A stretch of DNA of 40,028 nucleotides from an uncultured Clostridia bacterium (lineage in GTDB: Bacteria > Bacillota > Clostridia > Christensenellales > UBA1242), in the NCBI GenBank assembly GCA_947630405.1, contig CANRHL010000007.1:1-40028 (forward strand). Reading direction: 5' to 3'. A program made the position numbers and the translations under genes. Each line of letters begins with the position of its first letter. Within the stretch, counting starts at the first letter, position 1. Below the pieces are notes generated by a model. The model ran no database searches. It saw only the letters and a list, made by a program, of their open reading frames with translations, and was not told the DNA's origin. Below, in pieces: positions 1 to 10,592 of the stretch.

Positions 1-1
1 T

Positions 2-3000
2 GCCGGCGGTTTGGTTGGCATTTCACTTGGCGGCAACATTTCAAACAATTATAGCAAAGCAACCTTCAATTCGGGCAAGGTTATTGGTGGTATTGCGGGC
101 GCAACAATTGGAACTGAAATGACTTATACATATGCAGTGCCTTATGTAAACCTTTCTTCAACCCAACAAATTGGTGGCTTAATAGGTAAAGCGGTAAGTT
201 TAAATGACCCTTCTTTGCTAACCGATAGATTGTTAGAACTTGTTAGCTATGCAAACAAAGTTATGGCAATTAAACAAGATAAGACAACCAACATCTCATT
301 CACGTTCTCTTCAGTTTTATTAAACAACCAAGAGTTAAAAGAAGATAATTCTAACGTTAAAATTGACTATCTATGCCCAGATGCCGAAGTTGGCGGAAGG
401 TCATTAATAACAAGCAACAATTCACCAGCATCCTTCAACAAAGTTTATGTTGGCACAGTGAATAACTATGCCGGAACAAAGGTTACAAACAACTTTGGTG
501 TTCAAGAGGGTCAAGCCGCACGCGCACAATCTGTTTTAATTTTACAATTATATGACACTTCAACGGACAACCCAGAGCAAAGCGTTTACTTTAACGAAAT
601 ATTCTCAGGCTATCACACATATTGGTCGTTAAATAACGCGCGTTATTTCCCACTTTTATTAAACGAAGTATCTAATGAGTATTTCCATATAACGGATGCA
701 GACGGCTTTAATGACTTGTTAAATAATCCATCAGGCAAATATGATATTATTGTTGACAACATTGATATGAGCGATTGGCAAACCAAGCACCCTGGCAACT
801 GGATTATTAATGCGGATTTCTCTGGCGTGCTAATTGGCAATGTTGGCACTGGCATAACACCAAAAATTACAGGCTTAAAAATTACAGAAAAATACGATCA
901 AGAAACATCTGGCTTCTTTAAATCAACAACCAATGCAGCAATTAACAACATTGAATTCGTTTGGGATAACGAAGCAGTTAAACTAAACAATCAAAACATA
1001 ACAATGCTTGGCATGGTTTCCGCAACCGACCAAAACTCTATGTTTACGAACCTAACAGTTTGCACAGATGCTATAAGCAATCGAAAAGAGCAAGCGGATA
1101 ACCTCGTTGTTTCCGGTGGCGGAACACTATCCGGCTTTGGCGGCATTGTGGGCAATGCTTATGGCAGCACAATAACAGGTTGCACCTTTGCGGCAACTGT
1201 TGGCAGCAGCACAAATAAAATCAGTGTAAAATCAAGCGGAAGCAGCGGTGCTAATTTTGGTGGCTTGGTTGGCTCGGCAGGTGTAACTGAGGACGACGTG
1301 CCAACCACAATTTCAAGTTCGTTTGTTGGCAAAACATATTCAACAAATATGGGAGCCAAAACCGCAGTGTTTAACTTTAGTGTTGAGGGCGGCACAAAAT
1401 TCAACTTTGGTGGTGCGGCAGGTCATGCCAACAAAGCGGCAATATCCAATGTTAGAGTTGGTGTAATTGAAAATGTGTCGAATGAGGCTGAATCAAATGT
1501 TCTAAATTTAAATGTGCAGTTGAGTAAATCTCAGGCCGAAGTTAATATTGGCGGACTTGTTGGTGATGCGGCTGCTACGGCAATTTCTAACAACTATATT
1601 TTATCCAACTTAACAATTACAGGAAATCAAATTAAAGACACTGTTTCGCCGTCATTAAACGTTGCAGGTTTGGCGGGAAATTATCTCTTTAATGAAGGCT
1701 CTGTTTACACGCAAATTTCGGGCAACAGTGTAAATAGTAAAATAAATATTATAGATAGTAAGGAAACAACATCAGTATTCTCAAAAGTTAATGTTTCGTC
1801 TGGCGTAGCAACATTAAGCACCAGCAACACTGTTAATATAAATAGAAATGTGTTTGCTGGCCAAATTAATGCAACCACAAGCATTACATCTATTAGCGCA
1901 GGTGGCATTATTGCGTCCGACATAAGTAACAACATTGCAGCAACAATAAACATTAACGAAAACATGTCGGCAACCGACATTATGGTTGGCGGGGCAGCCA
2001 CAACTTCCTTATATTTTGGTGGTTTAATTGGTCAATCTATGCGCGCCAACATTAAAATTGCAAATTCACTTTCTGCTGGCAAACTGGTTCCAATTATGTC
2101 AAATCTTCTTGATGATGCGCAAGTTTACGTGCGTGTGGGTGGCTTAATTGGCGAGGCTGGCAGGGTGGAATTAGATAGTGTAATTTCAACATCTAGCATA
2201 ATTGCAGATGGCGTTCCTGGCATTGTTTATAACAAGGACACAAAAATATATGCACTTTTCGGTGAATTAAAGGAAACTCCAACATTTAATAAGGTTTACT
2301 ATTCTTCCGACTATGCACTATTCCCAGAATATTATGAAGAACCAATCAATGTTCCAGCAGAAAATTTAATTACAACAAATGTGTTTGGAAACGATAATCT
2401 TGTTTGGGTTTCTACCAACACCAATCAAATCCCATATCTAGCCAACTTACGTGAAGGCTTAATTGCAACCGGTGTGTTAAGCACAAAAAGCGGAACTAAA
2501 TACAACACCGCATCTTTGAATCCAAAAATAATCAGTTCTGACTGTGAATTTAAAACTAATGACCCATTTACTTATTACATTATTAGTAATGGTTTAACAA
2601 AACTACCAAAATTTAATGGCTCATTAAATGGCGTGCTGATTGGCTCGGATGTGGACTATACCGACTTTACGGGATTAAGCAGGGCTGACGTAACTGGTGC
2701 TTATGGCATAATTTCAAATGTTAACGAGCATTCTGCAGTTTCTAACATTCACTTATCTTTAAAAGATGAAATTGAGTTGACCGCTTTAAACGGAGATTTT
2801 GTAGGTTTAATTGTTGGCACAAATAATGGTGTAATGTTTAACTGCTCAGTTTCGGGCAGCAATATGGACATAGAAACCGGTAGCTCGAAATTTGGTATGA
2901 TTGCTGAAACTAACAATGGTTTAGTTTCTTACTGCTACAATCAGGCAGAAGTTGTTAAACTATCTGCGGAAAGTTTTGCGGGCATTGTAAACACTAATGC

Positions 3001-6000
3001 CGGAACAATACTTTCATCTTATTTCACTGGCTATGTGAATAATTTAGCCGTTGATGCGGCAGGCATATTGTATAAAATTAATAATGCTAAGGGTGCAAGT
3101 TATGTTTATAATTGCTATTCTGCCGGAATAATAGAAAATCTAGGGAACGCAGCAAATAGTTTTATATACGAATCTGAAAGTGGTAACAACGCGTTTACGG
3201 GCAATGAAAACTATATTGATACATTGGCAAATTTTGATTCTAGCAATGGTATTGATGGTCTTAAAGACGAAATCGGCGTTTTGGATTTAACAAATGGATT
3301 AATGAAAAACGGCAACTGGCTAACGAGTTTTGATAAGACAGACGGCAAGGATTTTGTGAATTTGCATTCATCTATTTATGGTTACAACTATTTGTATCCA
3401 GTGCATAAAATGTTTAAACGCAGAGCAAATCCAAGCCAAGAAAGTGGTTATGAACCATACAACACAATTCATTTAACTTACACAGGTACGGGTGCAGAAT
3501 ATTCAGATTTTACAAATTCTAACCTAGATGCGCCAAATAAAGATGCATCAAATAAATACCTATTAGAAAACATTTCATCAAATACAGATGTTTTAAACAA
3601 TAAATATATTCAAAACGTATTTAAAATTCCTCACCTAGGAGTGCTTAAAGCGGTTGAATATATTGCCAACACTTACGATAGCAACAACGAATATAATTTT
3701 GTTCATCCAAACTTGAACTATGTGTTCATTTACGATATAGATGGCACTAAGGTGGGGGACGGGCAACCAGGCGGAACATCTTGGACGGCAATTGGTGGGG
3801 AAAAGATTAATGATTATGACACTCATCAATTCAACGGCTTTGTGTTCGGCAACAAGAATTTTAACACTTCGTTTGGCTCAAAAATGGAGGACCACATTGT
3901 TACAATCAAAGGGTTATCTGGTGCGGGCTTGTTCACAAACATCAACGATGCTTACTTTAAATATTTAAAATTTGGCACAATGTATAATCTGCAAAATAGT
4001 GGTGCTTTGGGTCAAGTTGTTAGTGCAGCAGACTATAGCAAAGACATAGGCGCAGGCTTAGATAACACATATGTTTATGTTGATAACATAACCTTTGAAA
4101 AAGATACCAAATTTGATGGGAACTCAGCAGATGTTAACAACGGAGCAAGTGTTGCCGCATTGTTTGGCGAAATTTCACAATCTAATGTTCAAATTACAAA
4201 TTTAACAACCAATATTAACACAGAAAACGAAGGTGTTTCATGTGTTAAGATTTCTACGGCCAAGTATGCCGGCTTAATTGCGGGCACATTTAATGGTGGA
4301 AAGATTTCGCTTGGCGAAGGAAATTCACTTTATGTAAGGTTTGATGAAAAAGTTTACCTTGCCGGCGGTTTGGTGGGGTTAATTAACGGCGATAAGGCAA
4401 GCACAATTATTGGGCAAGAGGAATCTTCGTGCAGCATTTATACCACAACCGAGGCAGGCGGAATGAATTTGGGCGGACTTGTTGGCGAGGTTAAAAACGA
4501 TGCGAATATAAGCAATATTAAAATTGGTTTATCAAACGACACAGTAACGGGTGTTAATATGAGGCGAGTATTACACCTTTCATCGTTCGGTGGCTTAATT
4601 AATACAATGACTGACGGAACGGCAACGATATCAAATTGCTCAATTGAAAACGGCAGCTTAAGCCTTAACTGTGCTAGCAACCTCAATTCTGAGTTGGGCA
4701 ATTACTTTGGCGTGTTTGCCGGGCGCATGCTGGCTGGCACTTTGAATGTGAACGACTTTGGATTGGATAACGAGTTAAAAATTACCATTACAAACATAGA
4801 TATTACAGAAGATGTTGAAAAAATAAATAGCAATAATAGTTATTCAAATGCAACACAAGGCTTCGGCTCATTTATTGGCATACAAAATAATGGTGCGCTT
4901 AACTTTAACTTTAAAAGCGAGTTTATATTCAGCTTAAACGCAATAAACGGCATTAATGTTGGTGGCTTTGTTGGTTACTACGGTAACGGAAGTTTGGAAT
5001 ACACAAACATGGATAAAAAAACCACAAACATAACTCTAAATGGTGCAATAAATGTTGGTGGCATTTATGGTTATGCAAAAGGCTTTAACGAAACTGCTTA
5101 TAACTTTTACAACGAAGGTGCAGTTGCATTAAACATCATAACCCCAACTGTATATTCTTGTGAAATGTATAACTGGGGCGGATTGTTTGGCGTGTATGCC
5201 GGAAGCGGTCAAGATTTAAAACTTCCTTTAACAAAAGAAAATGAAGTCACTCCAATTAGAAACAAAACATCAATTGAGTTTGGGCTTTTAACACCTAACA
5301 ACGCAACAAACTATAATAGCAACATAAATGATACAGTTTTGTACAATGTTGGCGGCATCGCCGGCTATGTTAGTGGAAGTGGAGACCAAATATTTGGCGC
5401 ACTAATAAATTCAAAAGAAATAAAATATATAGTGCCAGAATCTAGCGAATCAGCAAAAATTAATTTTGGCAATGATTCAATTGCACTATCCAACCTTCAA
5501 TCTATTCAGTCAACCAACCACACTGCCATTAAGGCTATAAATGTGGGCGGCATTTTCGGCAAGGCAAGCGGAATAATTTTACATGATGCCACCAACGCAG
5601 CAAACATGCAAGGCTATCAAAATGTGGGAGGCTTAGTTGGCTATGCGCAAGGCTCAACCATAACAGGCTTTTATGCGGAAGACGTTTCGGGAGAAAATCT
5701 TGTGCACCATCTATTTACAGAAGAAGTTGACGATGGAGTGAAATTCTCAAAAGAAGTAGACGGCAAAGAAGAAAACTTTAAAGTTAATCCTAGTGGGAAA
5801 TGCGGCATTGATGAATCGGTAATTTCAGTTGAAAATGTTGACATCAGAGGCGTTATAAATGTGGGCGGCTTAGTTGGATTGTTGAATGGCGGCGCAATTA
5901 ACGAGCGTCTATCAAAGGCAAAAGTTTATGGCAACACGAACGTTGGCGGCGCGGTTGGTTTAACAATTTCGTCAGACGGCATGGGCACGCCAAGCATAAC

Positions 6001-9000
6001 AAACACAATTGTTTCAGGCACAACGGTTAAAGGCGTGTTCTATGATTACATTATTTATATCAACGAGCAGAACGAAGAAAGCCTATTCTTCCCTGTAAGC
6101 GTTGGCAGCCTTGTGGGCAGAGCAGATGTGGGCAACATTAAATACAACTTTATTGACGGCGTTTCCGTTCTATCTTCAGATGAAGGCATAATAGATGTTC
6201 AAAAAACAAGGGAAGACGGCAACACTAACGGCAGCGTTATCTCAACAATTAAAAACTACATGGCAGCAGCCAACCTAAAAACTGCTGACTGTGAAACATA
6301 TTATTCATTTAACTCAGGCAAGGATGAAATTGTGTTCAACGATGTTAAAACCGGCTTTGGTGGTTTCATCGGCACAACAACTTATAGCGTGGTTGGCAAA
6401 ACGCAAACTGAAGGCACTGAAGGCTCTGTGTCGTTTGCAGATGGCAAGAGCATTGCTTCTAACACCTTAAACGATGTTAGTGTCTTTGCTCCGGTTGGCA
6501 TAAATGTTGGCTCGTTCTATGGCTATTATCAAGGGCGACAAAACTCTTCAGAAATACCAGCCGACTCATCGCCATTCGTAACGCCATCTTTGATGAGCAA
6601 CATCTCAGTTGCCGGCGCATACAATGTGGGCGGAATTATCGGTTTCTACGAAGGCTATAATTTAAACGGCTTCAATTTAAAAGATGTTAATGTAATTAGT
6701 TCCTCATCAAAACCAAACATCAATATTCAACAAGCAAAATCTAATGATGACGGAACATCTAATTCAATCACCGGCATGTATCTCGGCGGCCTGTTCGGCA
6801 AGGTAACGGCACAACAAAACATACACAACTTAATAATTGATAACAATGGTAATGTAAAAATTAACATTGACACGGGTAATTCATATTATATTGGTGGATT
6901 AATTGGCCGACTTGAAGGTAATTTGGATGGTGAGGCAATTGTGACTGAAAGTTCAACCATAAAATATAACGTTCGCGTAAACTACGATGAAAATGGAACA
7001 CCGGCGGTCGGTGGACTTTCAATTATAGGAGATTCAACATCTAATTTTGGCGGCCTTGTCGGCATGCTAAAAGTTGAATTTGCTTCTAATGGTGTAGATG
7101 TAACAGTTAAAGGTGCGCATGGCTATGCGTTTACAATTAACACCATTGAAAATAGCAACTATTTTGATGGGCAAACCACTTACGATTATGATGACGAAAC
7201 TAGTGGTCAACTATATTTAATTGCGCAGGCTTATTATGCAAACAAGGATAGATTCGATATTTCTGGCTCTATGAACAAAGACCTATATGACGGGATAGGC
7301 GACTATAATCCATTATTGGAAGGCACGGGAGCATGGGGTTGGTCTAAAGAATATACAGGTTTTAAAACCTTGCAACGCAACATGCCGGCAGGCACAGGAG
7401 AAGGTAAAAGCGGAACTGAAGAGTGGGATTCAATTCAACCAATTTATGATGCATTAAACGTAACCCACGTTGGCACAATGGGGGCACTAAAAGCAAAAGG
7501 CATGATAGCCGACAAAGCAGAAGTTCTATGGGAGAATGGAACGCATGCCTCTGTCGGCACAAGCCCGTTAACTGACGATTTTATATGCTTTACAATTTAT
7601 GAAGATAAAGAAGGTAATCCTAAACTATATTCTCGAGTTGGTGTTGGAACAGTTTATGCATCAGACGAAGATAATACATTTACAACCCCAGAGGATGACG
7701 ATGTGAGTGATTGGGATAGAGCTAAAGGAAAATCTAAAGTTTTCTATATTGATCTCAACAACGACGATAATAAAACACAAGCCCTTTCATATTTATATTG
7801 GGGTTCCTATAGTGTAGAGGGAGACAATAAAACTTATACACCAGAAAGTTATACTTCAATAGATGGACATAAAAATGAAGATACAACTTTACGAACAAAT
7901 CCAACTCTTGCGGTATATCCAGTTTATAGAGTTGATACGCCATATTATAATTTATATTCTGATAGTGCAACGCAAGATAAAATATATTTTGAATTTGATA
8001 TCGTTTATAGTAATGCATCTTCACCAGATGAAGCTAAAGATAGCGATTTGCCAGTAGATGGCTCAATATTTAATGTTCGTGGTGTTCAAACAACAGAACG
8101 GGAAGAAACAATGATTAAAGAAAGTGACAATCTTGGCTGGTTAAGAATTCTATTAGATGTAATTATAGTGGTTGGTTTAATCTTGCTCAGCTTTGTATCT
8201 CATTTCACTGGTGGAAGTGCAATGGCAGTATTTGTAGTCATGGTTGGACAGCTTGTGTATGGTGCTGCTGCCGTTGGAATGTTTGTGTGGCATATGCAAA
8301 TAATCATAAAAGCACAAACCTTAGTCACATCTACATTTGTTGATAGAAAAGACCAAACTTATGGGGTTCTATCTCAAACATATCAGCGAAATGTTATCTA
8401 TGATGGTTACGGAAATTTAATTGCACAAAATTACGACGAAATATATATTAATGGCAATAGTTATCAAAATTACTCTACTGTTCGTCCATCTGACTACTAT
8501 TCGGATAAATATATGGTATTTGGTACGACTTTAAAAGATCCGGTAGGAGAAGGCAGCAACATAGATGTATTAAAAAATGGTGAAACAATACCTAGGATAC
8601 CAACGAATTTAGGCAAATATGAAATTACATATTTCGATGCTTCTAGCAATGTTACAAACGATGAAACTAAATGTGTATGTTGGATTATTAGTACAACTAA
8701 ATTAGCTAGCTTAAATGCAGACAAGTTGCCAGAGGAGTTCGCTCTAATAATGAAAACTTATGAATATAAAAATGGAGTATATTATAGAATTGTTGATTTT
8801 GGAGCCCTTGACTATTATCAAACACAAATGTTTAACGAAAGCCGATATTCAGATGCAGACGATTTCATAAATGAAAACGGCTATTACTTTGTTAGGGGAA
8901 CTTTTAATGGTGCAGGAAATTACACCATGGACAGCGCCGATAATCTGTTAAAATATTATGATAACGGAAATCTAATAATCAATGGTAAAGGAGGCTGGAC

Positions 9001-10561
9001 AGTTGAAGGAGATAACGCATATAAAGATACTCAATCTTCATTATTCAAATTTAGGACGCAAAAAGACTTACACCTAATCGCCGTTGCAAATAATTATGTT
9101 GATTCTAACAATGTAAAATATGGCGGACATTTAAAAGCTGTAGGAGTAGGAAGCAATAAAATTGAGCATTATGTAAGAGACTCAAAACCACCTTTTGAAT
9201 ACGTTTTTGAATCGACCTATAATAAAGGTTACTCCTATATGCAAAACGCTTATTATACAGTGAATGGGAACAAAATAGAGTATAGATATTTAACCGATAT
9301 TGTAAAGGAAGAAAAAAGGTCTACGATAAGTCCAATAGTTGCAAAATTTGGCGGAGATGATGAACATTCTGTTACATTAAATGAAAATACAGCAAAAGAA
9401 TGGGGAAGAGAAGGCATAGATTATATTGCAGTAAATGTTAGCTATGGAACAGAAGGAAAAAGCAACCTTGTATACTTTAAGTTTAATGGTAAAGCGCCTG
9501 ATGTTGAAGGTACAGATTATACTAGCGGGATGCAGACTGGTGTAGTATTAAATGATAATGGAGATAAAATAAGCACATACGCAGAAATTTACATAAACAC
9601 TTATCCTAGTGCGTTTACAAATCCATATAAAGATGCCGGCGACGATATGACAGATAAAAATTATTATCTAGATATATCGATGTTAAATTTAAATTTGGAT
9701 GAAGTAGGAGAAGAAAAGACTATTCCTTATTCTGCAACATATTTCTACTACGAAGGCGGATATAAGAGTGTTGATGAAAAGGTATTTAGACCAATTGATA
9801 ATGAATATTTCTATTCTCCATCAACATGGGGTATGTTAACTGGTGGGAATACTACCACAACCTATGAGTTAACAAATATAGACATATATGATGAAGGAGG
9901 AAATCCGTTAACGGGTTCTGGTGAAAATGGAAAATTCACAATAGCGGATATTGCAAAGGATTGGAGTGAGACATGGTCAAACAATTATTACATAGCCGAT
10001 GTTTCTGGAATAGAAGAGCAATCTACTAAAGAACTTTATAAAGTTTCAAATTGGTATTATGTCCATGGGGACACTGCTGAATTTACAAAAGGCTACTATT
10101 GTGAGTTGGCTAAGGAGAGCGGAGAGCTTACTCAATATGAAATTACAGATCGCAAGCCAAATCCAAATTCTTATAAAATAGTTTATATGATAGATAATTC
10201 ACTTGCTGTTAATAATGATTTATTATCAACTGTTCTAACTAGATATTATACCAGCAATGGAATAAACTACAATGCGAATAAGTATTTAGCAAACGCAGAC
10301 CATCAAATTTACACTAGATATAGATTCACGGATGGAGATGTATCACCATTCTCCAATGGTATTTGGTTGATAGAGAACGAAGGTCACAATGAAGCGATAC
10401 CAAAATACTATTTGTTTAATGGTACTAATGCTGTTCCAAATTCTGGGTCAACATATTTAGTGGAAAGCGTTATTGTTACATTTGCAAATAATGGCAACGT
10501 TATTTGGACCGGCGAAGGTCAGACCGAATCTGGAATAAATGGACAAATTACAATAACATAG
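2..10561 (+). CDS. Very large GLUG-motif repeat surface protein, 5'-truncated by window edge; internal TM hairpin and ~800 aa C-terminal region
   Basis: Frame is open to the left edge (gcc ggc ggt ttg gtt ggc = AGGLVG, itself a GLUG-like repeat), so the listed TTG start at 11 is probably not the true start. Dozens of GGL(V/I)G repeats (NVGGLVG, NFGGLVG, YIGGLIGR). Hydrophobic stretches ILLDVIIVVGLILLSFVSHF and AVFVVMVGQLVYGAAAVGMFVWH near nt 8140-8310. Confidence 0.9.
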   Translation, partial: AGGLVGISLGGNISNNYSKATFNSGKVIGGIAGATIGTEMTYTYAVPYVNLSSTQQIGGLIGKAVSLNDPSLLTDRLLELVSYANKVMAIKQDKTTNISFTFSSVLLNNQELKEDNSNVKIDYLCPDAEVGGRSLITSNNSPASFNKVYVGTVNNYAGTKVTNNFGVQEGQAARAQSVLILQLYDTSTDNPEQSVYFNEIFSGYHTYWSLNNARYFPLLLNEVSNEYFHITDADGFNDLLNNPSGKYDIIVDNIDMSDWQTKHPGNWIINADFSGVLIGNVGTGITPKITGLKITEKYDQETSGFFKSTTNAAINNIEFVWDNEAVKLNNQNITMLGMVSATDQNSMFTNLTVCTDAISNRKEQADNLVVSGGGTLSGFGGIVGNAYGSTITGCTFAATVGSSTNKISVKSSGSSGANFGGLVGSAGVTEDDVPTTISSSFVGKTYSTNMGAKTAVFNFSVEGGTKFNFGGAAGHANKAAISNVRVGVIENVSNEAESNVLNLNVQLSKSQAEVNIGGLVGDAAATAISNNYILSNLTITGNQIKDTVSPSLNVAGLAGNYLFNEGSVYTQISGNSVNSKINIIDSKETTSVFSKVNVSSGVATLSTSNTVNINRNVFAGQINATTSITSISAGGIIASDISNNIAATININENMSATDIMVGGAATTSLYFGGLIGQSMRANIKIANSLSAGKLVPIMSNLLDDAQVYVRVGGLIGEAGRVELDSVISTSSIIADGVPGIVYNKDTKIYALFGELKETPTFNKVYYSSDYALFPEYYEEPINVPAENLITTNVFGNDNLVWVSTNTNQIPYLANLREGLIATGVLSTKSGTKYNTASLNPKIISSDCEFKTNDPFTYYIISNGLTKLPKFNGSLNGVLIGSDVDYTDFTGLSRADVTGAYGIISNVNEHSAVSNIHLSLKDEIELTALNGDFVGLIVGTNNGVMFNCSVSGSNMDIETGSSKFGMIAETNNGLVSYCYNQAEVVKLSAESFAGIVNTNAGTILSSYFTGYVNNLAVDAAGILYKINNAKGASYVYNCYSAGIIENLGNAANSFIYESESGNNAFTGNENYIDTLANFDSSNGIDGLKDEIGVLDLTNGLMKNGNWLTSFDKTDGKDFVNLHSSIYGYNYLYPVHKMFKRRANPSQESGYEPYNTIHLTYTGTGAEYSDFTNSNLDAPNKDASNKYLLENISSNTDVLNNKYIQNVFKIPHLGVLKAVEYIANTYDSNNEYNFVHPNLNYVFIYDIDGTKVGDGQPGGTSWTAIGGEKINDYDTHQFNGFVFGNKNFNTSFGSKMEDHIVTIKGLSGAGLFTNINDAYFKYLKFGTMYNLQNSGALGQVVSAADYSKDIGAGLDNTYVYVDNITFEKDTKFDGNSADVNNGASVAALFGEISQSNVQITNLTTNINTENEGVSCVKISTAKYAGLIAGTFNGGKISLGEGNSLYVRFDEKVYLAGGLVGLINGDKASTIIGQEESSCSIYTTTEAGGMNLGGLVGEVKNDANISNIKIGLSNDTVTGVNMRRVLHLSSFGGLINTMTDGTATISNCSIENGSLSLNCASNLNSELGNYFGVFAGRMLAGTLNVNDFGLDNELKITITNIDITEDVEKINSNNSYSNATQGFGSFIGIQNNGALNFNFKSEFIFSLNAINGINVGGFVGYYGNGSLEYTNMDKKTTNITLNGAINVGGIYGYAKGFNETAYNFYNEGAVALNIITPTVYSCEMYNWGGLFGVYAGSGQDLKLPLTKENEVTPIRNKTSIEFGLLTPNNATNYNSNINDTVLYNVGGIAGYVSGSGDQIFGALINSKEIKYIVPESSESAKINFGNDSIALSNLQSIQSTNHTAIKAINVGGIFGKASGIILHDATNAANMQGYQNVGGLVGYAQGSTITGFYAEDVSGENLVHHLFTEEVDDGVKFSKEVDGKEENFKVNPSGKCGIDESVISVENVDIRGVINVGGLVGLLNGGAINERLSKAKVYGNTNVGGAVGLTISSDGMGTPSITNTIVSGTTVKGVFYDYIIYINEQNEESLFFPVSVGSLVGRADVGNIKYNFIDGVSVLSSDEGIIDVQKTREDGNTNGSVISTIKNYMAAANLKTADCETYYSFNSGKDEIVFNDVKTGFGGFIGTTTYSVVGKTQTEGTEGSVSFADGKSIASNTLNDVSVFAPVGINVGSFYGYYQGRQNSSEIPADSSPFVTPSLMSNISVAGAYNVGGIIGFYEGYNLNGFNLKDVNVISSSSKPNINIQQAKSNDDGTSNSITGMYLGGLFGKVTAQQNIHNLIIDNNGNVKINIDTGNSYYIGGLIGRLEGNLDGEAIVTESSTIKYNVRVNYDENGTPAVGGLSIIGDSTSNFGGLVGMLKVEFASNGVDVTVKGAHGYAFTINTIENSNYFDGQTTYDYDDETSGQLYLIAQAYYANKDRFDISGSMNKDLYDGIGDYNPLLEGTGAWGWSKEYTGFKTLQRNMPAGTGEGKSGTEEWDSIQPIYDALNVTHVGTMGALKAKGMIADKAEVLWENGTHASVGTSPLTDDFICFTIYEDKEGNPKLYSRVGVGTVYASDEDNTFTTPEDDDVSDWDRAKGKSKVFYIDLNNDDNKTQALSYLYWGSYSVEGDNKTYTPESYTSIDGHKNEDTTLRTNPTLAVYPVYRVDTPYYNLYSDSATQDKIYFEFDIVYSNASSPDEAKDSDLPVDGSIFNVRGVQTTEREETMIKESDNLGWLRILLDVIIVVGLILLSFVSHFTGGSAMAVFVVMVGQLVYGAAAVGMFVWHMQIIIKAQTLVTSTFVDRKDQTYGVLSQTYQRNVIYDGYGNLIAQNYDEIYINGNSYQNYSTVRPSDYYSDKYMVFGTTLKDPVGEGSNIDVLKNGETIPRIPTNLGKYEITYFDASSNVTNDETKCVCWIISTTKLASLNADKLPEEFALIMKTYEYKNGVYYRIVDFGALDYYQTQMFNESRYSDADDFINENGYYFVRGTFNGAGNYTMDSADNLLKYYDNGNLIINGKGGWTVEGDNAYKDTQSSLFKFRTQKDLHLIAVANNYVDSNNVKYGGHLKAVGVGSNKIEHYVRDSKPPFEYVFESTYNKGYSYMQNAYYTVNGNKIEYRYLTDIVKEEKRSTISPIVAKFGGDDEHSVTLNENTAKEWGREGIDYIAVNVSYGTEGKSNLVYFKFNGKAPDVEGTDYTSGMQTGVVLNDNGDKISTYAEIYINTYPSAFTNPYKDAGDDMTDKNYYLDISMLNLNLDEVGEEKTIPYSATYFYYEGGYKSVDEKVFRPIDNEYFYSPSTWGMLTGGNTTTTYELTNIDIYDEGGNPLTGSGENGKFTIADIAKDWSETWSNNYYIADVSGIEEQSTKELYKVSNWYYVHGDTAEFTKGYYCELAKESGELTQYEITDRKPNPNSYKIVYMIDNSLAVNNDLLSTVLTRYYTSNGINYNANKYLANADHQIYTRYRFTDGDVSPFSNGIWLIENEGHNEAIPKYYLFNGTNAVPNSGSTYLVESVIVTFANNGNVIWTGEGQTESGINGQITIT

Positions 10562-10592
10562 AAAAAAATCACGGTTAATCCGTGATTTTTTT
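10562..10592. terminator. Bidirectional intrinsic terminator between convergent genes
   Basis: aaaaaaatcacggttaatccgtgattttttt: perfect stem with A-tract and T-tract on either side, between convergent stops at 10561 and 10593. Confidence 0.9.

Noticed and set aside
7755-8057. Small overlapping ORFs (89 aa minus, 64 aa plus) within the giant gene
   Set aside because: Alternative-frame ORFs in AT-rich coding sequence; no RBS or recognisable domains.
2-10561. GLUG-repeat coding DNA as a CRISPR or tandem-DNA array
   Set aside because: Repeats are at protein level (GGLVG motif), variable in spacing and DNA sequence; no identical repeats with uniform spacers.
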